Shown here: positions 1 through 8,895 of the stretch, one piece after another
Numbering within the stretch: the first letter of the stretch is position 1
Layout: each line of letters opens with the position of its first letter
Assembly (NCBI GenBank): GCA_046330935.1
Contig: JAXLRU010000008.1
Span: forward strand, 62,001 to 126,000
Length of the DNA: 64,000 nt
Reading direction: 5' to 3'
Origin: JAXLRU01 sp046330935
GTDB taxonomy: Bacteria; Actinomycetota; Actinomycetes; Actinomycetales; Kineosporiaceae
Translations under genes and position numbers: made by a program
Notes under the pieces: generated by a model
Told to the model about the DNA's origin: nothing
What the model saw: only the letters and a program-made list of their open reading frames with translations
Database searches by the model: none

Positions 1-1
1 C

Positions 2-637
2 GACGACAAGATGCTCGTGGGCCGCACGTTCAGCTACTCCGACACCCAGCGCTACCGCGTCGGCCCCAACTACCTGCAGCTGCCCGTGAACCAGCCGAAG
101 AACGCCCACGTGGCCACGAACCAGCAGGGCGGCGCGATGGCCTACGCGGTGGACGCGGTGGGGGAGAACCCGCACGTCAACTACGAGCCCTCGATCACCG
201 GCGGCCTCGCACAGGCCGCCGCGCGTGGGCCCGCGGCCGTCGGCGCCGACCACCACGGGCAGGTCACGCGCGCCCGGCTGGAGCGGACCAACGACTACGA
301 GCAGGCCGGGCAGCGGTTCCTGCTGATGCAGGAGTGGGAGCGCGACGACCTCGTCGCCAACCTCGTGGCGAACATCTCGCAGGCCGCACGCCCGGTCCAG
401 GAGCGCATGGTCTGGCACTTCCTCATGGCCGAGGACGAGCTGGGACGCCGGGTGGGCGAGGGGCTGGGGATCAGCGCCGACGACGTCCGGCACCTGCCGC
501 CCCTGCCCACCCAGACCCTGACCGACCAGGAGCGGGCGCGGCTGGAGAACCTCGGCAAGAACGGCAGCCGCGACGTCGCCGGGCTGAGCATGACGCACTG
601 CGTGCCGAACGAGCGCGTCGTCGTCGAACGGGGCTGA
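2..637 (+). CDS. Catalase, C-terminal part (5' end outside window)
   Basis: Heme catalase that breaks down hydrogen peroxide in the cytoplasm. The reading frame is open from the first bases (Asp-Asp-Lys before the first Met), so the gene starts upstream of the window; 211 residues remain of a protein that is usually about 480-500 long. The proximal heme-ligand signature R-T-F-S-Y-S-D-T-Q lies at about residues 8-16, with the Tyr as iron ligand, followed by RYRVGPNYLQLPVN typical of clade 3 catalases. The distal His and Asn would lie in the missing part. A strong hairpin follows the stop. The family call is secure; the subclass is inferred. Confidence 0.95.
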   Translation, partial: DDKMLVGRTFSYSDTQRYRVGPNYLQLPVNQPKNAHVATNQQGGAMAYAVDAVGENPHVNYEPSITGGLAQAAARGPAAVGADHHGQVTRARLERTNDYEQAGQRFLLMQEWERDDLVANLVANISQAARPVQERMVWHFLMAEDELGRRVGEGLGISADDVRHLPPLPTQTLTDQERARLENLGKNGSRDVAGLSMTHCVPNERVVVERG

Positions 638-642
638 CCCCT

Positions 643-673
643 GGCGGCGGCGGGGTCGGCCCCCGCCGCCGCC
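643..673. terminator. Hairpin between catalase and RIO kinase genes
   Basis: A 13-bp perfect G+C stem (643-655 with 661-673) around a 5-base loop lies between two convergent genes, 6 bases after the catalase stop and 6 bases before the RIO kinase stop. There is no T-tract, which is common for actinobacterial terminators. It could serve both strands. Confidence 0.7.
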
Positions 674-678
674 ACGGC

Positions 679-1695
679 TCACCCGACGGCCTCGCGCATC
701 AGCGAGGCCAGCAGCCGCGGCACGTCCGCCTCCTCGTGGGGCAGGCCCCGTGCGAGGAACCAGTCGGCCACCACGCGGACGTCCCGCTCGAGGAAGCTCG
801 GCCCCTGCGGGTTGACCACGAGGTCGACCACCTGCGGCAGGTCGATGACGATCAGGTCGTCGCCGTCCACGAGCAGGTTGTACGGCGAGAGGTCGCCGTG
901 GGCGTAGCCGAGGGCGGCCAGCGCGTGCAGACCCTCGACCAACCGCCGCCAGAGGTGGTGCAGCTGCTCGGCCTCGAGGTCGCGACACTGCGCCAGGCGC
1001 GGGGCGGCCGTGCGTCGCTGCACGTCCCCCACGAACTCCACGAGCAGTTCGGTGCCGTCGAGGGCGACGGGGTAGGGCACCAGCCGCGTGCCGGCGGCGG
1101 TGGTCCATTCCCAGATCCGGCACAGCGCGGCGAACTCGGCGGCCGCCCACTGTCCGGCGAGCAGGTCGCGGCCGAACTCCGTGCGGCGTGCCATCGCCCG
1201 CATCTCGCGCGAGCGGCGCACGCGCCGCCCCTCGAGGTAGCCGGCGTCGCGGTGGAACATGCGGTGCTCCGCGGTGCGGTAGCGCTTGGCGGCGAGCAGG
1301 CACTCCGCGCCACCGGGCACCCACCGGCGGAGGAGGTGGACGTCGGCCTCCTTGCCGGTCTTGAGGACGCCGAGGTCGGCGTCGACGGCCGACAGGTCGG
1401 TGACCAGCCACGACGGGCGCGGTCGCGGCCCGTGGGTGCTGGTCTGCCAGGTGGTCGCCCGGGTCGCGCCGTCGGGCAGCGCGAGCAGGTCGGCCGGGTC
1501 GTCGTCGCGCAGGTGCGAGCCGTCGCCGTCGCGGACGGCGTCGGTGAGGTCGCGGACGTCGGCGGGGCGCAACCGACGGGAACCGTCGCGACGCGCGGCG
1601 GGCTCGTCGTCGTCCCAGCGGGCGCGGCGGGAGCGGGAGGTGACGCGGGAGGTCAGATCGTCCGGGGATCCGGAACGGGGGTACGGCGAGGACAC
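679..1695 (-). CDS. RIO1-like serine protein kinase
   Basis: Atypical protein kinase of the RIO family, 338 residues. The first ~90 residues are charged and probably disordered. The kinase core shows the nucleotide-loop motif TGKEADV near residue 115, the ATP-anchoring Lys in AAKRYR, the catalytic loop HGDLSPYN near residue 270, and the metal-binding Asp in VIDLPQ near 285. All catalytic residues are present, so activity is likely. Bacterial RIO kinases are common in actinobacteria, but their substrates are mostly unknown, and nothing nearby suggests one. The start is GTG or ATG near 1695; a later start within the disordered N-terminus is possible. Confidence 0.88.
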   Translation of the reverse strand: MSSPYPRSGSPDDLTSRVTSRSRRARWDDDEPAARRDGSRRLRPADVRDLTDAVRDGDGSHLRDDDPADLLALPDGATRATTWQTSTHGPRPRPSWLVTDLSAVDADLGVLKTGKEADVHLLRRWVPGGAECLLAAKRYRTAEHRMFHRDAGYLEGRRVRRSREMRAMARRTEFGRDLLAGQWAAAEFAALCRIWEWTTAAGTRLVPYPVALDGTELLVEFVGDVQRRTAAPRLAQCRDLEAEQLHHLWRRLVEGLHALAALGYAHGDLSPYNLLVDGDDLIVIDLPQVVDLVVNPQGPSFLERDVRVVADWFLARGLPHEEADVPRLLASLMREAVG

Positions 1696-1944
1696 GGGAG
1701 GGTCTCCTGAGGAAGTCGGGACGAGGGCAGGACGGAGCCCTGGGCGACGGTCATCGGGAACCTCCTCTCACTCCTCGGCGCGCTGCGGGGATCGCGGCGC
1801 TGCGCGGGCGGGGCGACGGCGTGGCCGCTCCGGCAGCCAGGGTGGGGCCCTCCGGGGCGACGGCGCAACGGATTTTCGGCGCGGAAGCGCAGGTCGGCGT
1901 CACCCGTCCGGGCGCGGCAGACGGACGCGGCGTGTCCACCTGCT

Positions 1945-1950
1945 TACACT
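1945..1950 (+). promoter_or_regulatory. Likely -10 box of ftsEX
   Basis: TACACT fits the actinobacterial TANNNT -10 consensus. It lies 34 bases upstream of the ftsE GTG, leaving a short leader with a GAGGAC ribosome site at about 1974-1979. No convincing -35 hexamer is visible. Confidence 0.45.
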
Positions 1951-1984
1951 CGAGCCGCTTTCGCCCCTGCCGTGAGGACAGCCC

Positions 1985-2680
1985 GTGATCCGCTTCCAGA
2001 ACGTCTCCAAGGTCTACCCGGGCGGCACGCGACCCGCGCTGGACAACGTCAGCCTGGAGATCGAGAAGGGCGAGTTCGTCTTCCTCGTCGGCGCCTCCGG
2101 CTCCGGCAAGTCCACGTTCCTGCGCCTGGTGCTGCGGGAGGACCAGGCCACGCAGGGGCTCGTGCACGTGGCGGGCAAGGACGTCGCGCGGCTGTCGCGC
2201 TGGAAGGTCCCGCAGCTGCGCCGCCGGATCGGCGTCGTCTTCCAGGACTTCCGCCTGCTGCCGAACAAGACGGTCTTCGAGAACGTGGCCTTCGCCCTGC
2301 AGGTGATCGGCAAGTCCCGGGGCGACATCGCGAGCGCGGTGCCCGAGATGCTGGAACTGGTCGGCCTGACCGGCAAGGAGGGCCGCTTCCCGCACGAGTT
2401 GTCGGGTGGCGAGCAGCAGCGGGTGGCCCTGGCGCGGGCGATCGTCAACCGGCCCGCGATCCTGCTGGCCGACGAGCCCACCGGCAACCTCGACCCCGCC
2501 ACCAGCGAGGACATCATGCGTCTGCTCGACCGGATCAACCGGATCGGGGGGTCGACGGTGGTCATGGCCACCCACGACGACGAGATCGTCGACCTCATGC
2601 GCAAGCGCGTCGTCGAACTGGACGAGGGCCGCCTCGTCCGTGACCAGGACCGCGGCGTCTACGGCTACACCAGCCGCTGA
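1985..2680 (+). CDS. ftsE: Cell division ATP-binding protein FtsE
   Basis: ATPase of the FtsEX complex, which couples the divisome to peptidoglycan hydrolase activation at the septum. At 231 residues it has the normal length. Walker A GASGSGKST is near residue 37, the Q-loop is in VVFQDFRLL, the ABC signature LSGGEQQR is near 139, and Walker B LLADEPTGNLD is followed by the H-loop MATHDDE. The GTG start is preceded by a purine-rich site. ftsX follows after 28 bases and an M23 hydrolase comes next, so the three genes are one functional unit. Placement next to ftsX makes the assignment to FtsE rather than another small ABC ATPase secure. Confidence 0.96.
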   Translation: MIRFQNVSKVYPGGTRPALDNVSLEIEKGEFVFLVGASGSGKSTFLRLVLREDQATQGLVHVAGKDVARLSRWKVPQLRRRIGVVFQDFRLLPNKTVFENVAFALQVIGKSRGDIASAVPEMLELVGLTGKEGRFPHELSGGEQQRVALARAIVNRPAILLADEPTGNLDPATSEDIMRLLDRINRIGGSTVVMATHDDEIVDLMRKRVVELDEGRLVRDQDRGVYGYTSR

Positions 2681-2708
2681 CGACACCGTCGAGATCGAGG
2701 GGTTCCCT

Positions 2709-3623
2709 GTGCGGCTTCAGTTCATCATCGGCGAGATCCTCGTCGGGGTGCGGCGCAACATCGCGATGGTGCTGTCGCTGGTGCTGGTCACGTGCGTGTC
2801 GCTGTACCTGCTCTCGCTCGGCCTGGTGATGCGCGCCCAGGTCAACGACATGCGCACCTACTGGTACGACCGCGTCCAGACGTCGATCTTCATGTGCAGC
2901 GCCGACGACAGCGCCCCGAGCTGCTCCGGCGGCGCGGCCACGGAGGACCAGAAGCGCCAGGTCGAGGCCGCGCTGGAGTCGCCCCAGCTGAAGCCCTACG
3001 TCGAGAAGTGGGTCTTCGAGAGCCGCCAGGAGGCCTACGAGCGGTTCCAGGCGCAGTTCAAGGACAGCGCCCTCACCGACAACGTCAGCGTGGCCCAGAT
3101 GCCCGAGTCCTACAGGATCAGGCTGAAGGATCCGAATCGTTACCAGGTGATCTCCGAGTACTTCAGCGGGCGCGACGGGGTGCAGTCCGTCCAGGACCAG
3201 AACGAGCTGGTGAAGCGGCTGTTCAGCCTCATCAACGGGATGAAGTGGAGCGCGCTCGTCCTCGCCGGATGGGTGCTGATCTGCAGCGTCCTGCTGGTGG
3301 GGGTGACCATCCGCCTGACCGCGTTCTCACGGCGCAGGGAGACGGCGATCATGCGGCTCGTGGGCGCCTCGGACTTCGTCATCCGTGCCCCGTTCCTGCT
3401 GGAAGGGGTGCTGGCCGCGACCGTCGGGGCGGCGCTCGCCTCGGCGGGCCTGTGGTTGACGCTGCAGTTCGGGGTCCACGGCTGGCTCGCCACGAACGTG
3501 AACTCGCTGCGGTGGGTGGAGCCTTCGGTCGCCTGGTCGATCATCCCCGTCCTGTTCATCGTCGGTGTCGTCTCCTCGGGCGTGTCCTCCACGCTCGTGC
3601 TGCAGCGATACCTCAAGGTGTAA
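2709..3623 (+). CDS. ftsX: Cell division permease-like protein FtsX
   Basis: Membrane partner of FtsE, 304 residues. One membrane helix at about residues 22-42 is followed by a large extracytoplasmic loop with two Cys residues (MCSADDSAPSC), then three C-terminal helices in the FtsX fold (about residues 175-300). I chose the GTG at 2709 because a GAGG site precedes it and the following MRLQFIIGEILVGVRRN matches the usual actinobacterial FtsX N-terminus; the open frame upstream only overlaps ftsE. The extracytoplasmic loop is the part that contacts a periplasmic hydrolase or adaptor, probably the M23 protein encoded next. Confidence 0.95.
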   Translation: MRLQFIIGEILVGVRRNIAMVLSLVLVTCVSLYLLSLGLVMRAQVNDMRTYWYDRVQTSIFMCSADDSAPSCSGGAATEDQKRQVEAALESPQLKPYVEKWVFESRQEAYERFQAQFKDSALTDNVSVAQMPESYRIRLKDPNRYQVISEYFSGRDGVQSVQDQNELVKRLFSLINGMKWSALVLAGWVLICSVLLVGVTIRLTAFSRRRETAIMRLVGASDFVIRAPFLLEGVLAATVGAALASAGLWLTLQFGVHGWLATNVNSLRWVEPSVAWSIIPVLFIVGVVSSGVSSTLVLQRYLKV

Positions 3624-3692
3624 GGGCGCGCGGATTGTGCGTAGCCGGACGGATCGACGATCGAGGGTGGACGGGTGCGGGAGGTGAGCGGC

Positions 3693-5012
3693 ATGCGGGT
3701 GAGGACACGCGCCGTGCGGCGCGCGCTCGCCGTCCCGGTCGTCCTCGGACTGGCCGCCGCGGTGCTGACGGTCCCCACGGCCTCCGACGCCGCGCAGTAC
3801 GTGCGCGGTCCGGTCCTGGCGGCGCCGTCGGCGCCTCTGGCCGACAGGGTGACCTCGCGCAAGCGCGCCGTCGACGCCGAGATCGCCGAGATGCGGGAGA
3901 CGCTCGAGGGCACCCAGCAGGACCTCGTGGAGGCCGTCGTCGCGCTCAAGCGCCTCGAGGCCGACCTCGCCGACGCCCGCGACGACCTGGCCCGCGCCGA
4001 GGCCGAGGAGAAGGCCGCCGGCGAGCGTTACGCGATGATCGCCGGGCGCCTCGAAGCCGCCCAGGCCCGGGAGAGTGCCGCCGAGGAGCAGATCCGCGCC
4101 GGACAGCAGGCGATGCAGGAGGCCCGCTCCGACCTCGGCCGGATCGCCCGGGACGCCTACGTGAACAACGGCGGCACGAGCCAGCTCGCGCTGACTCTGG
4201 ACGCGACGAGCCCCGAGGAGTTCGCCGCGTCGCTGGCCGCCAGCGCGACCGCGTTGAAGCTCAAGCAGCGTGCCCAGGAGCGGCTGACGTTGCAGCAGGT
4301 GACGAACCTCCACCAGGAGGACTACCTGTCGTCCCTGCGGTTGCAGACCCAGGCCTACCTGGACGAGGCCGAGCGTGTCCTCAAGGCCAAGCAGGCCGCC
4401 CAGGACCGGGCGGCGCAGGCGCAGCGGCGGATCGCCGCGCTCGTCGTCCGCCAGCAGGCGACCGTGAAGATGATCGAGGTGCGCAAGGCCTCCGAGCAGA
4501 AGCGCCTCGACGACCTGGCGGCCGAGCAGAAGCGGCTGCAGGACGTCCTGCGCGCGAGGGCGGCCGCCGCACTCGCCGCCGCGCGACGTCGCGGCCACGT
4601 CGTGGCCAGCTCCGGGTCGGGCTTCCTCGGGACGCCGGCGGCGGGCCCCATCACCTCGGGCTTCGGCTGGCGTACCCATCCGATCTTCCACGTGCGGCGC
4701 CTGCACACCGGCACCGACTTCGGCGTCCCCTGCGGGACGACCGTGAGGGCGGCCGCCGACGGCACCGTCGTCCTCGCCGGGTGGGCCGGCGGCTACGGCA
4801 ACCGCGTGGTGATCGACCACGGTGTGGTCCGCGGCGTCAGCCTCGCGACCACGTACAACCACAACTCGCGGCTCCTGGTGTCCAACGGGCAGCGGGTGAG
4901 CCGTGGCCAGGCGGTCTCCATCTCGGGCACCACGGGCAGCTCGACCGGTTGCCACCTGCACTTCGAGGTCCTGGTCAACGGGTCCTACACCAACCCCATG
5001 GCCTGGCTGTAG
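3693..5012 (+). CDS. Secreted M23 (LytM) peptidase with coiled coil, EnvC-like
   Basis: Probable FtsEX-controlled peptidoglycan hydrolase or activator, 439 residues from the ATG at 3693. A GAGGTG ribosome site sits 6 bases before this ATG; an in-frame GTG at 3675 is the alternative. A signal peptide spans about residues 1-32. A long Ala/Glu/Arg-rich coiled coil runs from about 50 to 300, and a C-terminal LytM domain contains HTGTDFG and HLHFEV, so both zinc-ligand motifs are intact. Unlike E. coli EnvC, which has lost zinc ligands, this domain may be catalytically active. Its position 69 bases after ftsX supports the link. Confidence 0.9.
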   Translation: MRVRTRAVRRALAVPVVLGLAAAVLTVPTASDAAQYVRGPVLAAPSAPLADRVTSRKRAVDAEIAEMRETLEGTQQDLVEAVVALKRLEADLADARDDLARAEAEEKAAGERYAMIAGRLEAAQARESAAEEQIRAGQQAMQEARSDLGRIARDAYVNNGGTSQLALTLDATSPEEFAASLAASATALKLKQRAQERLTLQQVTNLHQEDYLSSLRLQTQAYLDEAERVLKAKQAAQDRAAQAQRRIAALVVRQQATVKMIEVRKASEQKRLDDLAAEQKRLQDVLRARAAAALAAARRRGHVVASSGSGFLGTPAAGPITSGFGWRTHPIFHVRRLHTGTDFGVPCGTTVRAAADGTVVLAGWAGGYGNRVVIDHGVVRGVSLATTYNHNSRLLVSNGQRVSRGQAVSISGTTGSSTGCHLHFEVLVNGSYTNPMAWL

Positions 5013-5036
5013 CCGAAACCGGCTGGACGGGTCGGG

Positions 5037-5042
5037 GATACT
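5037..5042 (+). promoter_or_regulatory. -10 box placing smpB on a leaderless transcript
   Basis: GATACT ends 6 bases before the smpB ATG. With the usual 6-7 base spacing to the transcription start, the mRNA would begin at or next to the start codon. No Shine-Dalgarno sequence lies in front of the gene, which fits. Confidence 0.45.
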
Positions 5043-5048
5043 GGGCGC

Positions 5049-5519
5049 ATGCCCCGGGAAAGCGGCCGCAAGGTCATCGCCAGCAATCGCAAGGCCCGCC
5101 ACGACTACGCCGTGATCGACGTCTACGAGGCGGGCGTGGTGCTGACGGGCACCGAGGTGAAGTCCCTGCGGGCCGGGCGCGCCTCGCTGGTCGACGCGTT
5201 CGCCTCCGTCGAGGGCGACGAGGTGTGGCTCGAGGCCCTGCACATCCCCGAGTACGCCCAGGGCACCTGGACGAACCACCCGCCGCGGCGCAAGCGCAAG
5301 CTGCTGCTGCACCGCGAGGAGATCGCCCGGCTGTCGCAGGTGGTGCGCGAGAAGGGGCTCACCCTCGTCCCGCTGTCCCTCTACTTCCACAACGGCCGCG
5401 CCAAGGTCGAACTGGCGGTGGCACGGGGCAAGCGCGAGTTCGACAAGCGCCAGGCCCTGCGGGAGCGGCAGGACAACCGCGAGGCCGACCGGGCGATCTC
5501 GGCGCGCACCTGGCGCTGA
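5049..5519 (+). CDS. smpB: SsrA-binding protein SmpB
   Basis: RNA-binding partner of tmRNA in trans-translation, 156 residues, the normal length. The N-terminus reads KVIASNRKARHDYAVID, the typical SmpB opening, with GTEVKSLRAGRASL and KVELAVARGKREFDKR further on. The basic C-terminal tail (about 125-156) is the part that enters the ribosomal mRNA channel. The ssrA gene itself lies 3.4 kb downstream at 8896, separated only by a GGDEF-EAL gene on the opposite strand, so both halves of the rescue system are in this window. Confidence 0.97.
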   Translation: MPRESGRKVIASNRKARHDYAVIDVYEAGVVLTGTEVKSLRAGRASLVDAFASVEGDEVWLEALHIPEYAQGTWTNHPPRRKRKLLLHREEIARLSQVVREKGLTLVPLSLYFHNGRAKVELAVARGKREFDKRQALRERQDNREADRAISARTWR

Positions 5520-5600
5520 GTCCGGCCGGGCGCCCCCACCGCCCGTCCTGTCCGGCACGTCGTCCGGGACGCCCGTCGGGGCAGGAGCCCGCCCGCCGCG

Positions 5601-8600
5601 TCATGCCGTCCGCCAGACGTCGCCGGCGCCCGCCGCCTCGGCCACGGCCGCGGGGGTGGTGCCCGGCCGGGCGTCGAACAGCCAGCCCTGGGCGCGGTCG
5701 CACCCCACCCGCTGGAGCGCCTGCACCTGCTCGGCCGTCTCCACGCCCTCGGCGGTCACGACCATGCCGTAGCCGTGGGCCAGCGCGACGATCGCGGCGA
5801 CCAGGGACTGCGCGGTCGGCGAGCCTCCCAGGCGCGCGACGAACGTGTGGTCGAGCTTGAGGACGTCGAGCGGGAACTGCTCCAGGTGCGCCAGGGCCGA
5901 GTAGCCGGTCCCGAAGTCGTCGAGCCCGAGCCGCACGCCCAGCCGGTGCAGCGCCTCGACGGTCCGCTCGGCGGGCGAGTCGCCCTCCCCGCCGAGCAGG
6001 GAGCGCTCGTCGAGCTCCACGAGCAGGCGGTGCGGGTCGACGTCGTGGCGGGCCAGCAGGTCGCGGACGACGTCGGCGTACCCGCCGCCGCACAGGGTGC
6101 GGGCGGCGACGTTGACCGCCGCGTAGCCGAGGTGGGGATCGGCGGCCAGGCGCTCGACGGCGAGTTCGGTGATCCGCCGGTCGAGGTCTCCGATGGAGTT
6201 GAGCTCCTCCGCGACGGGGAGGAAGGCCTCGGGCATCAGCCGGTTGCCGTCCTCGTCCTCCAGCCGGGCGAGGGCCTCGTGCCCGACGACCAGCCCGGTG
6301 GCGAGGTCCACCGCGGGCTGCCACTCGACGTGGATCCGCCCGCCGTCCAGCGCGGAGCGCACGATCCGCTCCATCTGCCGGCGGTGGTGCAGGCGTTCGC
6401 GCAGCCGCTCGTCGGCCACCACCACCGCGTTGCGACCGGCGGCCTTCGCCGCGTACAGGGCGAGGTCGGCCTCACGGTAGGCGTCGGCCGGTCGCGCATC
6501 GCCCGCGCCGAGGTCGACGGCGCCGATGGTGGCCGTACAGCTGACGTCCTCGACGTCGCCGAGCCGGTGCGGGGCGGCGAGGGCACCGCGCAGCGCCTCG
6601 GCGGCCTGGCGCAGTGCTCGCGGGTCGAGCCGGCGGGGCAGCAGGACGGCGAACTCGTCTCCACCCAGGCGCGCCACCAGCGCCTCGGCCGGTGCGGCCT
6701 GGCGCAGCCGGCGCGCGACCTCCACCAGCAGCTGGTCCCCGGCGGTGTGGCCGAGGGTGTCGTTGACCGCCTTGAACCGGTCGAGGTCCACGAGCATCAG
6801 CGCCGCACCGGCGTCTCCGTGTCCGGTGAGCGCCTCGTCCAGCCCGGCGGAGAACATGGTGCGGTTGGCCAGGCCCGTGAGCGGGTCGGTCATGGCGAGC
6901 TGGTGCAGGTCGCGCCGGTCGCGCTCGCGCTGGGTGACGTCGAGCACGTGGTAGAGCACCTGGGTGCGGCCCCCGGGGCGGGACGAGGTGGCCCGGGCGA
7001 TGCCGGCGCGCACCCACAGGTGCCCCTCGCTGCCGTCGGGGCGGTGGAAGGCCACCTCGTAATCGGTCTCGTCCGCGGCGCCCGAGCACAGGTCGCGCAA
7101 CGCGCGGGCGTGGGCGCGGCGGGCGCCGGCGGGGAAGCGCTCCACGAGCTGGGCGTCGGTGAGCTCACCGTCGGGCAGGCCGAGCAGCTCGCGCAGCTCG
7201 GGGTTGACCCGCCGCACGGTCCGCTCACCCGCGCCGTCGACGAGGAGGACGGCCATCCCGATGGGGGCGGCGTGGAAGGCGAGCCGGAACTCCTCGCGCT
7301 GGGCCTGCAGGGCCCGCATCGTGCGCGCCTGCTCGGTGACGTCGAGGACGGTCCCGAGGACTGTCTGCTGCAGGTCGTCGTCGACGGTCACGTCGATCCA
7401 GCACCGCAGGTGGCGCACCCCGGCGGCGGTGCGCACGCGCAGGTCGACCTCGTCGGGGATGCCCGAGGCGATCACCTGGTCGATGCAGCGCAGCAGCCGC
7501 GCGAGGTCCTCGGGGTGGGTGACCTCGAAGTGGTCGGCGGGCGTGGGCACGAACGTCGCCGGGTCGCGCCCGAACAGCGGGTACATCCCGTCCGACCACC
7601 ACAGCTGCGAGCCGTCGACCCGCATGGACCACGACGCGAGGCCGGTCAGGCGCACCGCGGCCTGCAGTCGACGCCGGCTGGTGCGCAGCTCGTCGGCGGC
7701 GTCCCCGCCGTCGGTGACGTCGCGGACGTTGCCGACGAGGGCGAGGGGGCGGCCCGCCGCGTCGGCGCTGACGGTGCACCAGTGCCGCAGGTAGCGGGGG
7801 CGGCCGTCGGGCGGCGTGACCCGCAGGAGCAGGCGCCAGCTCGTGCGTCCCTCCAGGGCCTCCTGCACCAGCCGGGGGACGACGTCGCGGTCCTCCGGGT
7901 CCAGCCACGACGACCAGCGGTCGACGTCGACGTGGTCGTCCGCGCGCAGGCCGAGGGCGCGGCGCAGGTCGGGGGAGACGGTGAAGTCGCCGTCGGCGAT
8001 CCGGCACTCCCACAGCGACAGGTCGCCGAGGGTGCGCGGGGTGGCGCGGGGACGCGCGGGCGCCTCGGCGTGGACGTCGGTGATGTCGACCAGGCTGAGC
8101 ACGCGCCCGCCGGGCAGGTCCGTCGCCGTGATCAGGAGGCGGCGGGCCTCGCCGTCGGGCAGCGCCACCCGGTAGGTCCAGCGCTGCGCCCCGTCACCCG
8201 TGCCGCGCTCGACGGCGCGGGTGCCCGAGCGCGAGGGGGCCTCGCCGCGGACGGCGATCGGCTCGCGCACCGGGGGGATGCCGGTGGGGGAGGTGGAGGC
8301 GCGGGGGGAGGGAAGGTCCGCGATCCGGGACGCCGGGTCCTCGGCGGGGGTGAACCAGCCCGTTGCGCCGTCCGCGTGAGGTTGCTCCTGCGGGGTGACG
8401 CGGACGTCGCGGGTCGCGCCCAGCGGGCCGCGCGCGTGGGGCGGGACGAGCGGGCTCGGCCGCCCGACGAGGGCGTCGGCGGTGCTGGCGAGGAGGTCCG
8501 CGGCCGTGGAGGTGGCCTGCAGGACCGTCCCGGACTCGTCGAGGACCAGGAAGCCCTGGCCCAGCCCCGCGAACAGCTGCGAGGGCAGGACGACGTCGGT

Positions 8601-8657
8601 GGCGCCCTCCGGTCGGGGCGCCGGAGCGGTGCGGGGGACCGGAGGAGGAGTGGGCAC
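5601..8657 (-). CDS. PAS-GGDEF-EAL cyclic-di-GMP signalling protein
   Basis: Large soluble protein of about 1018 residues with several PAS/PAC modules, then a diguanylate cyclase domain and a phosphodiesterase domain. GGDEF is intact in ARLGGDEFAVLL (about residue 662), and no RxxD inhibitory site precedes it. EAL is intact in GHEALARL (about 794) and DDFGTGYS is present (about 915), so both activities look possible. No membrane segment is seen. I chose the GTG at 8657, right before PTPPPVPRTA; the frame stays open further upstream, but that stretch looks non-coding. No strong ribosome site decides the start. The gene sits on the opposite strand between smpB and ssrA. Confidence 0.9.
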   Translation of the reverse strand: MPTPPPVPRTAPAPRPEGATDVVLPSQLFAGLGQGFLVLDESGTVLQATSTAADLLASTADALVGRPSPLVPPHARGPLGATRDVRVTPQEQPHADGATGWFTPAEDPASRIADLPSPRASTSPTGIPPVREPIAVRGEAPSRSGTRAVERGTGDGAQRWTYRVALPDGEARRLLITATDLPGGRVLSLVDITDVHAEAPARPRATPRTLGDLSLWECRIADGDFTVSPDLRRALGLRADDHVDVDRWSSWLDPEDRDVVPRLVQEALEGRTSWRLLLRVTPPDGRPRYLRHWCTVSADAAGRPLALVGNVRDVTDGGDAADELRTSRRRLQAAVRLTGLASWSMRVDGSQLWWSDGMYPLFGRDPATFVPTPADHFEVTHPEDLARLLRCIDQVIASGIPDEVDLRVRTAAGVRHLRCWIDVTVDDDLQQTVLGTVLDVTEQARTMRALQAQREEFRLAFHAAPIGMAVLLVDGAGERTVRRVNPELRELLGLPDGELTDAQLVERFPAGARRAHARALRDLCSGAADETDYEVAFHRPDGSEGHLWVRAGIARATSSRPGGRTQVLYHVLDVTQRERDRRDLHQLAMTDPLTGLANRTMFSAGLDEALTGHGDAGAALMLVDLDRFKAVNDTLGHTAGDQLLVEVARRLRQAAPAEALVARLGGDEFAVLLPRRLDPRALRQAAEALRGALAAPHRLGDVEDVSCTATIGAVDLGAGDARPADAYREADLALYAAKAAGRNAVVVADERLRERLHHRRQMERIVRSALDGGRIHVEWQPAVDLATGLVVGHEALARLEDEDGNRLMPEAFLPVAEELNSIGDLDRRITELAVERLAADPHLGYAAVNVAARTLCGGGYADVVRDLLARHDVDPHRLLVELDERSLLGGEGDSPAERTVEALHRLGVRLGLDDFGTGYSALAHLEQFPLDVLKLDHTFVARLGGSPTAQSLVAAIVALAHGYGMVVTAEGVETAEQVQALQRVGCDRAQGWLFDARPGTTPAAVAEAAGAGDVWRTA

Positions 8658-8895
8658 GTTCCCAGCATCCGCGAGGGCGAGCCGTTCCGTCAGGCACCGA
8701 ACGGGCGGTGACCGGGTTGCTCCGTTCGGGGACGCCGGCGGGTGACCGTGATCGAGGACGAACCGCCGGGCCGGGGATACCGCGTCGCGTCGGGGCGCCC
8801 GCAGCGCTAAAGTCGTACAGCCGCCCGGTGCGCCGGGCGCGCGGTCGTCCCCCGTCGCCCCGCCGTGGGCAGGGTGGCGGGTTGACAACTGCACA

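Noticed and set aside
2792..5860. Very long open frame over ftsX, M23 and smpB in another plus-strand frame
   Set aside because: It is open because of high GC; its translation is Arg/Gly/Pro-rich, while the alternative frames encode clear FtsX, M23 peptidase and SmpB.
5775..8711. 978-codon plus-strand frame opposite the GGDEF-EAL gene
   Set aside because: No motif and a composition typical of antisense GC shadow; the minus strand encodes intact GGDEF, EAL and PAS motifs.
8882..8887. TTGACA as -35 of ssrA
   Set aside because: It lies only 9-14 bases before the mature 5' end, too close to act as -35 for that end.
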